A DNA stretch of 39,652 nucleotides, from contig CAIKNO010000676.1 in the NCBI GenBank assembly GCA_903828805.1, positions 1-39,652 on the forward strand, given 5' to 3'. This DNA is from an uncultured Sandaracinus sp. GTDB lineage: Bacteria; Myxococcota_A; Polyangia; Polyangiales; Sandaracinaceae. Position numbers and translations under genes: made by a program. Position 1 is the first letter of the stretch. Each line of letters starts with the position of its first letter. This document shows, in pieces, positions 35,452-39,652 of the stretch. The notes beneath the pieces were generated by a model. The model saw only the letters and a list, made by a program, of their open reading frames with translations. It searched no databases and had not been told where the DNA came from.

Positions 35452-35928
35452 GTGGACACCACGCATCCGCACGCCGCGGGGCCCGGCCGCGCCGCCCTCG
35501 CACCCGTCGTGCCCATCCATCGTCGCGCGACCCATCCAGGGCTCTCGGCCGGGGGCCGCGCCGCCGCGCGCGCCTTCGCGGAGGCGCTCTGGTCGAAGGA
35601 CGGCGAGCACCCGCCCGAGGCCCATCGCCTCGACTTCTTCGAGACCGATCTCGCCGACTTCGTCGGGCATCTGAACCCCCGCGCGCGCCTGCTCTTCAGG
35701 GCCTGCCTGGCGACCGTGACGTGGGTGGCCCCCTTGATCGTCGGCCGCCCGGGCCGTCTCGCGGGTCTGCCGGTCCCCGCGCGCATCCGCGCCATCGAAC
35801 GGCTCGAGCGCACGCCCGCCTCTCTGGCCCTGTTCGCGACCAAGGCCGTCGTCTCGTTGATCTGGTACGAGCACCCCGACAGCGCGCGGGACCTCGGGTG
35901 GGACAAGCGATGCAAGACGGGCGCTTGA
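35452..35928 (+). CDS. Small protein resembling the N-terminal region of long-chain alcohol oxidases
   Basis: A 158-residue protein immediately upstream of a GMC oxidoreductase, overlapping it by 19 bases. It has a helical layout: LSAGGRAAARAFAEALW, a central hydrophobic segment (ARLLFRACLATVTWVAPLIVG, about residues 78-98) and a second helix (LALFATKAVVSLIWYEHPDS). The end AVVSLIWYEHPDSARDLGWD is like the region preceding the FAD domain in plant and yeast long-chain fatty alcohol oxidases. I infer that it is the detached N-terminal module of such an oxidase, perhaps tethering it to membrane. The start is GTG at 35452, with no strong ribosome site. The name is tentative. Confidence 0.72.
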   Translation: MDTTHPHAAGPGRAALAPVVPIHRRATHPGLSAGGRAAARAFAEALWSKDGEHPPEAHRLDFFETDLADFVGHLNPRARLLFRACLATVTWVAPLIVGRPGRLAGLPVPARIRAIERLERTPASLALFATKAVVSLIWYEHPDSARDLGWDKRCKTGA

Positions 35929-37472
35929 ACGTTCCCTCCCTGAGCGTGCACGACGCCTGCGAGGCCTCGGGCCCGCTCTCGCTCGAGTGCGACGTGGTCG
36001 TCGTGGGCTCGGGGGCCGGCGGCGCGACGGTCGCCACCGAGCTCGCGCTCGCGGGGCAGCGCGTGATCGTCCTCGAGGAGGGTCGTCACGTGCCGGCGCT
36101 CGAGCACGGCGCGATGAGGCAGAGCGAGTCGCTCAGGCACGTGTGGCGCGAGGGCGGACTGACCGCAGCGTTCGGCATCGGCGGCGCCCCGACCGTGAAC
36201 GTCACGATGGGCCGCGGCGTGGGCGGCTCGAGCGTCGTGACCGGCGGTGTGTGCTTCCGTGTCCCCGAGCACGTGCTCGAGGGATGGGCCCGGACGATGC
36301 GCCTCTCGGACCTCAGCGCCGAAGGACTCGACCGCTACTACACGCACGTCGAGCGCGCGCTGCACGTCGAGGAGGTGCCCCTCTCGATGCGCTCGCGCTC
36401 GACCGAGCTCTTCGCCGACGGTGCGGCCGCGCTCGGCTATCCGCTCGAGCCGATGCGGCGGAACACGCAGGGCTGCGACGGCTGCGGGCGCTGCAACTTC
36501 GGGTGTCCCCACGCGGCGAAGCTCAGCGTCGACCTCTCCTACCTGCCGCGCGCCACCGCCGCGGGCGCCGAGGTGTGGACGCACTGTCTGGTCGATCGGA
36601 TCCAGATCCGCGACGGGCGCGCGGTGGGGGTCGAGGGCCGTGTCCTGCGCAGCCCCTCGGACCGTCGCGGGGCCAAGCTCGTGGTGCGCGCGAAGCGCGT
36701 CGTCGTGGCGTGCGGAGGCATCCACACGCCGGTGCTGCTCCAGGCGAGCGGCCTCGGAGGGCCCGGCTCGCACGTCGGACGTCACCTCGCCCTGCACCCC
36801 GGATTTCGACTCTTCGCGCGCTTCGACGAGACCGTCCGTGGATGGTCCGGGGCGATGCAGAGCGCGTACTCACTGCACTTCGATCCGCAAGGGTTCCTTC
36901 TGAATTCGGTGTTCATCCCGCCGAGCGTCATCGCCGCGACGATGCCCGGCGCCGGACCCCGACACGTCGAGGCGGCCTCCCGTCTTCCGGAGCTCGCGAT
37001 GTTCGGCGCGCAGATCCACGACGAGGGCGGCGGCGTGGTGTGGCGCAACCCGTTCGGCCGCGAGCCGCTCATCCTGTACCGATGCACGCCCCACGATCAC
37101 CACGCGATGCGCCGCGCGATCCGGGTGCTCGGAGAGACCTTCCTCGCCGCGGGGGCCAAGGAGATCTTCGCCCCCGTGCTCGGGCTCCACGGGCTCGATC
37201 CCGACGCCTTCCGGCGCTTCGACTTCGACCGCGTGCCGGGGCATCGCATCGAGTGCGGCTCGCAGCACCCGCTCGGCACGTGCCGCATGGGCGCGACCGC
37301 CGCGGACTCGGCCGTCGATGCGTACGGAGAGAGCTGGGACGTGAAGGAACTCTTCGTCGCGGATGCCTCGATCCTTCCCTCGTCTCTCGGCGTGAACCCG
37401 CAGCTGACGGTGATGGCGATGGCGACCCGCATCGCGTGGCATCTGCGCGAACGTGCGCTGCCGAAGGCCTGA
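35910..37472 (+). CDS. GMC-family FAD oxidoreductase with four-cysteine motif
   Basis: A 520-residue flavoprotein. FAD binding is shown by VVVVGSGAGGATVATELALAGQ and the terminal acid VIVLEEG, then GRGVGGSSVVTGG. The C-terminal catalytic region has CGSQHPLGTCRMG and the final VNPQLTVMAMA block, as in cholesterol/long-chain alcohol oxidases and related dehydrogenases. Residues 189-200 form C-x2-C-x2-C-x3-C-P (Cys189, 192, 195, 199), the spacing of a ferredoxin [4Fe-4S] site. It overlaps the small upstream gene by 19 bases, suggesting a two-part enzyme that oxidises an alcohol or aldehyde. mutM starts two bases after its stop. Confidence 0.93.
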   Translation: MQDGRLNVPSLSVHDACEASGPLSLECDVVVVGSGAGGATVATELALAGQRVIVLEEGRHVPALEHGAMRQSESLRHVWREGGLTAAFGIGGAPTVNVTMGRGVGGSSVVTGGVCFRVPEHVLEGWARTMRLSDLSAEGLDRYYTHVERALHVEEVPLSMRSRSTELFADGAAALGYPLEPMRRNTQGCDGCGRCNFGCPHAAKLSVDLSYLPRATAAGAEVWTHCLVDRIQIRDGRAVGVEGRVLRSPSDRRGAKLVVRAKRVVVACGGIHTPVLLQASGLGGPGSHVGRHLALHPGFRLFARFDETVRGWSGAMQSAYSLHFDPQGFLLNSVFIPPSVIAATMPGAGPRHVEAASRLPELAMFGAQIHDEGGGVVWRNPFGREPLILYRCTPHDHHAMRRAIRVLGETFLAAGAKEIFAPVLGLHGLDPDAFRRFDFDRVPGHRIECGSQHPLGTCRMGATAADSAVDAYGESWDVKELFVADASILPSSLGVNPQLTVMAMATRIAWHLRERALPKA

Positions 37473-37474
37473 CG

Positions 37475-38368
37475 GTGCCCGAGCTCCCCGAGGTCGAGTT
37501 CGCGCGACGGCGATTCCTCGCCGGGATGGAAGGGCGCGTCGTCGACGATGCGCGCGCCCTCGATGCGCTCGTCGTTCCCCAACCCGCGTCGGAGTTCCGC
37601 GAGGCGCTCGTCGGTCGTCGCATCGAAGGCGCGGAGCGCCGCGGCAAGCACGTCGTCGTGCGTCTGAGCGGCGACCGGGGGCTGTGGTTCCACCTCGGGA
37701 TGAGCGGACGCCTCGTGCCTCTCGGCGCGCCGGACGAGCCGACGGACGCATCGACCGGACTGCCTCGCTTCACGCGGTGGTGGTTGAAGACGGGCGACCT
37801 GACCGTGTGCCTGTGCGACACGCGGCGGCTCGGCCGGGCCGTCGCGGGCACGCTCGAGGAATCGCGGGCGCACCTCGCGGGGCTCGGGCCCGACGCCCTC
37901 GACGTGAAGGACGAGGCCGCGCTCGGCCGCTGCCTCGAAGGCGCCCGCGGACCCCTCAAGGCGGCGCTGATGGATCAGGCGCGCCTCGCCGGGCTGGGGA
38001 ACATCCAGGTCGCCGAGGCCCTGTTCCGCGCGGGGCTGCACCCGGAGACCGCGGTGCCATCGCTCGACCGCGCGGCGAGGGCGCGGCTCGCCCGCGCGAT
38101 CGAGGAGAGCCTGCGAGACGCGCTGGCGGCGATGGAGGGACTCGAGACCCTCGTGTACGTCGGCGCGGGCGGAGAGAACCCGTTCGCCGTGTACGGGCGG
38201 GCCGGCGAACCTTGCCCGCGCTGCCGGTCCCTGATCGTGCGGGAGGTGGCGCGCGGCCGCTCCAGCTTCTTCTGCCCGCGCTGCCAGCCCGCCCCCGGCA
38301 CGGCGCCGGCCCGCGGTGCCCGCACCATGGCCCAGCGTCACTCCCACCGACGACGTCCGTCGACGTAG
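37475..38368 (+). CDS. mutM: Formamidopyrimidine-DNA glycosylase
   Basis: A 297-residue base-excision repair enzyme that removes 8-oxoguanine and formamidopyrimidines and cuts the abasic site. After the initiator GTG the mature protein begins PELPEVE, supplying the catalytic Pro1 and Glu2. The conserved Lys is in RRGKHVVV; HLGMSG and DTRRLG follow (the usual RRFG Phe is Leu here). The helix-two-turn-helix contains LAGLGNIQVAEALFRAGLHP, and the zinc finger is CPRCRSL...SSFFCPRCQ. The protein continues about 26 residues past the zinc finger, where most Fpg proteins end. The start is fixed by the obligatory N-terminal Pro. It sits two bases after the GMC gene and nine before corA. Confidence 0.95.
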   Translation: MPELPEVEFARRRFLAGMEGRVVDDARALDALVVPQPASEFREALVGRRIEGAERRGKHVVVRLSGDRGLWFHLGMSGRLVPLGAPDEPTDASTGLPRFTRWWLKTGDLTVCLCDTRRLGRAVAGTLEESRAHLAGLGPDALDVKDEAALGRCLEGARGPLKAALMDQARLAGLGNIQVAEALFRAGLHPETAVPSLDRAARARLARAIEESLRDALAAMEGLETLVYVGAGGENPFAVYGRAGEPCPRCRSLIVREVARGRSSFFCPRCQPAPGTAPARGARTMAQRHSHRRRPST

Positions 38369-38377
38369 ACTCGGGGC

Positions 38378-39358
38378 ATGAGCCTCCACATCGTCGCGCT
38401 GCGCGCCCACGACACGGCGGTCGTCGAAGCCACGCTCGCCGAACTTCCGGCCCTGCTCGTCGAGCCGGGCACCGTCGTGTGGGTCGATCTGCGAGACGGC
38501 GGCGCCGGCGACAAGCATCTCCTCGAGGAGGTCTTTCGGCTGCACCCGATGGTCGTCGAGGACATGCTCGCGGACGCGCCCACGCCGAAGCTCGAGCGCT
38601 ACGACGGGTACCTCTACATCGTGCTCCACGCGCTCTTGCCCGGATGGGACAAGGACCTGGACGTCACGCTCGCCGACCTCGACATGATGCTCGGGTCGAA
38701 CTTCCTGCTCACGGTCCACGCGCCGGAGCTTCCTTCGATCGTCGCGGCCCGCGCGCTCGTGCAGAGGAACCCCGAGCTGTTGCGTCGCGGCCCGGCCTTC
38801 GTGGCGCACGCGATCATCGACGTGCTCACCGAGCGCTTCCTTCCGCTGATGGAGCGGCTCGATCGGGAGATCGACGTGCTCGAGACCGCGATCATGCGGG
38901 CTCCATCCCCCGATCATCTGCAGACGATCCTCGATCTTCGGCACGTGCTCTCGCGGCTCCGGCGGGTCGGCATGCACCAGCGGGACGTGCTCTCGCGGCT
39001 CTCGCGCAGCGAACCGGCGCTCGAGCTCGTGCCCGAGGGCGCCCGGCCCTTCTTTCGCGACGCCTACGACCACTTCGTGCGCGTGACCGACCTCAACGAC
39101 GCGTTCCGCGAGACCCTGAGCGCCGCGATGGAGGTGTACCTCAGCGTGCAGGGTCACAAGCTCAACGAGATCATGAAGATGCTGACGCTCATCTCCACGA
39201 TCATGCTGCCGCTGACGTTCATCGCCGGCGTGTACGGGATGAACTTCGACGTGATGCCGGAGCTGCACTGGCGCTGGGGCTACTTCGGCGCGCTCGGCGC
39301 GATGTCGGTGACCGCGCTCGGGCTCGTCGGATACTTCCGGCGCAAGCGCTGGCTCTGA
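38378..39358 (+). CDS. CorA-family divalent metal ion transporter
   Basis: A 326-residue CorA-type channel. A long acidic cytoplasmic domain (VVWVDLRDG, HPMVVEDML, YDGYLYIVLHA) leads through the stalk helix (DVLSRLSRSEPAL and following) to two C-terminal membrane helices. The first, MKMLTLISTIMLPLTFIAGVYG, is followed directly by the pore signature GMNF, and the second is FGALGAMSVTALGLVGYF. A basic tail (RRKRWL) faces the cytoplasm. Substrates of the family are Mg2+, Co2+ or Ni2+; which applies here is unknown. The start is ATG at 38378, nine bases after mutM, so it is likely cotranscribed. Confidence 0.95.
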   Translation: MSLHIVALRAHDTAVVEATLAELPALLVEPGTVVWVDLRDGGAGDKHLLEEVFRLHPMVVEDMLADAPTPKLERYDGYLYIVLHALLPGWDKDLDVTLADLDMMLGSNFLLTVHAPELPSIVAARALVQRNPELLRRGPAFVAHAIIDVLTERFLPLMERLDREIDVLETAIMRAPSPDHLQTILDLRHVLSRLRRVGMHQRDVLSRLSRSEPALELVPEGARPFFRDAYDHFVRVTDLNDAFRETLSAAMEVYLSVQGHKLNEIMKMLTLISTIMLPLTFIAGVYGMNFDVMPELHWRWGYFGALGAMSVTALGLVGYFRRKRWL

Positions 39359-39413
39359 CGCGTTCATGCCCGCACATCGTTGACGCGCGCACGCCCGACG
39401 GCGTACTCCCGAG

Positions 39414-39433
39414 GGGTCGCAGTCGGACGACCC
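39414..39433 (+). terminator. Small hairpin after corA
   Basis: GGGTCG (39414-39419) pairs with CGACCC (39428-39433) across an eight-base loop, in the 96-base gap between corA and the last gene. No T-tract follows, and it also sits close to the next start, so it could equally be a regulatory dyad. Weak evidence. Confidence 0.25.
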
Positions 39434-39454
39434 GCGCTGCACGCCGGAGGTCGC

Positions 39455-39652
39455 ATGGGAGTCGCGAACGTGGTCCGAGACCGCCTTGCCTTGGTGCTCG
39501 TCGCCCTCGTCGCCGGATGCGGCGGCCCCTCGGAGCCCACCGACGGCGGCGCGCTCGACGGCAGCACGCTCGATGGCGGCACGCTCGACGGAAGTGCCCT
39601 CGACGGCGGCGCGCTCGACGGCAGCACGCTCGATGGCAGCGCGCTCGACGGC
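39455..39652 (+). CDS. Lipoprotein with tandem LDG repeats (3' truncated by window end)
   Basis: The first 66 residues of a predicted lipoprotein. A signal sequence (RLALVLVALVAGC) carries a clear lipobox VAGC with Cys22 as the lipidated residue. After GGPSEPTDG comes an uninterrupted run of pentapeptides, each G or S, then A or T, then LDG, repeated seven times to the window end. The ATG has GGAGG six bases upstream. A TTGACG box lies at 39380-39385 with a weak TACTCC at 39404-39409. The repeat differs from the classical A(D/N)Lxx pentapeptide pattern and may be a flexible Asp-Gly linker. The functional domain is outside the window. Confidence 0.85.
   Translation, partial: MGVANVVRDRLALVLVALVAGCGGPSEPTDGGALDGSTLDGGTLDGSALDGGALDGSTLDGSALDG
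39548..39652 (+). repeat. 15-base tandem repeat, seven units, coding LDG pentapeptides
   Basis: Seven consecutive 15-base units, each close to GGCACGCTCGACGGC with variation at the first six bases and at third positions. Units 1-2 are identical to units 5-6, which points to recent duplication of a larger block. The array stays in frame and runs off the window, so the full unit count is unknown. Confidence 0.9.

Noticed and set aside
37097-39442. A 781-codon minus-strand open frame opposite the GMC gene end, mutM and corA
   Set aside because: It covers three well-supported plus-strand genes and shows no domain; a shadow frame.

Overview
This is a very GC-rich bacterial window in which almost every base is coding. 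The gene content suggests a myxobacterium-type deltaproteobacterium, possibly of the Polyangiales/Sandaracinaceae type. The grounds are a gspC-to-gspN type II secretion operon next to an NtrC-type activator, Gly/Ala-rich insertions in conserved proteins, lipoproteins with Asp-Gly linkers, frequent GTG starts and extensive 1- and 4-base gene overlaps. This placement is inference from style and content; no 16S or marker phylogeny is possible here. No gene-free stretch exceeds 200 bases. I saw no tRNA, rRNA, CRISPR array or insertion sequence.

Layout. (1) 1-3503, plus strand: the end of pntB, then msrA, a small TerB-like protein and a membrane protein fused to a spermidine-synthase-like domain. 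(2) 3523-6417, minus strand: a translationally coupled four-gene unit read as transaldolase, exported barrel-like protein, Nudix hydrolase, NAD(H) kinase. With pntB nearby this is an NADP(H)-flavoured neighbourhood. (3) 6527-9593: a divergent sulfur module, with two YeeE/YedE half-transporters and a persulfide dioxygenase-rhodanese fusion on the minus strand and a TauE/SafE exporter on the plus strand. (4) 9624-14142: an exported protein with two START-like domains, the thyA-folA pair, a zinc-ribbon/PH-domain membrane protein and a lipoprotein. (5) 14234-16057: a divergent DnaK paralogue. (6) 16180-30726, minus strand: a nearly complete type II secretion system (T2SS) operon in the order gspC-D-E-F-X-G-H-I-J-K-L-M-N, where X is an extra GspG-like protein. 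Upstream, at 30907-32319, lies an NtrC-family response regulator with a GAFTGA motif. (7) 32384-35296: an SPL-type radical SAM protein, an amidohydrolase and a short-chain dehydrogenase. (8) 35452-39358, plus strand: a small protein resembling the N-terminal region of long-chain alcohol oxidases, a GMC oxidoreductase with a four-cysteine motif, mutM and corA. (9) 39455 to the end: the start of a lipoprotein with seven LDG-type repeats.

The most interesting system is the T2SS locus. Immediately upstream of gspC, on the coding strand, is a near-consensus sigma-54 -24/-12 element at 30749-30765. A perfect TGACA-N3-TGTCA palindrome lies about 120 bases further upstream, between gspC and the NtrC-type gene. 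This suggests that secretion is switched on by an adjacent enhancer-binding regulator whose kinase is not in the window. The operon has structural oddities: a second GspG-like globular domain carried by an ordinary membrane anchor with no prepilin cleavage site, a GspI whose prepilin junction has an inserted Ala, a roughly 50-residue Gly/Leu/Ala tract inside the GspD secretin domain, and a long insertion between the two zinc-binding CxxC pairs of GspE. No prepilin peptidase (gspO) or pilotin is present in the window.
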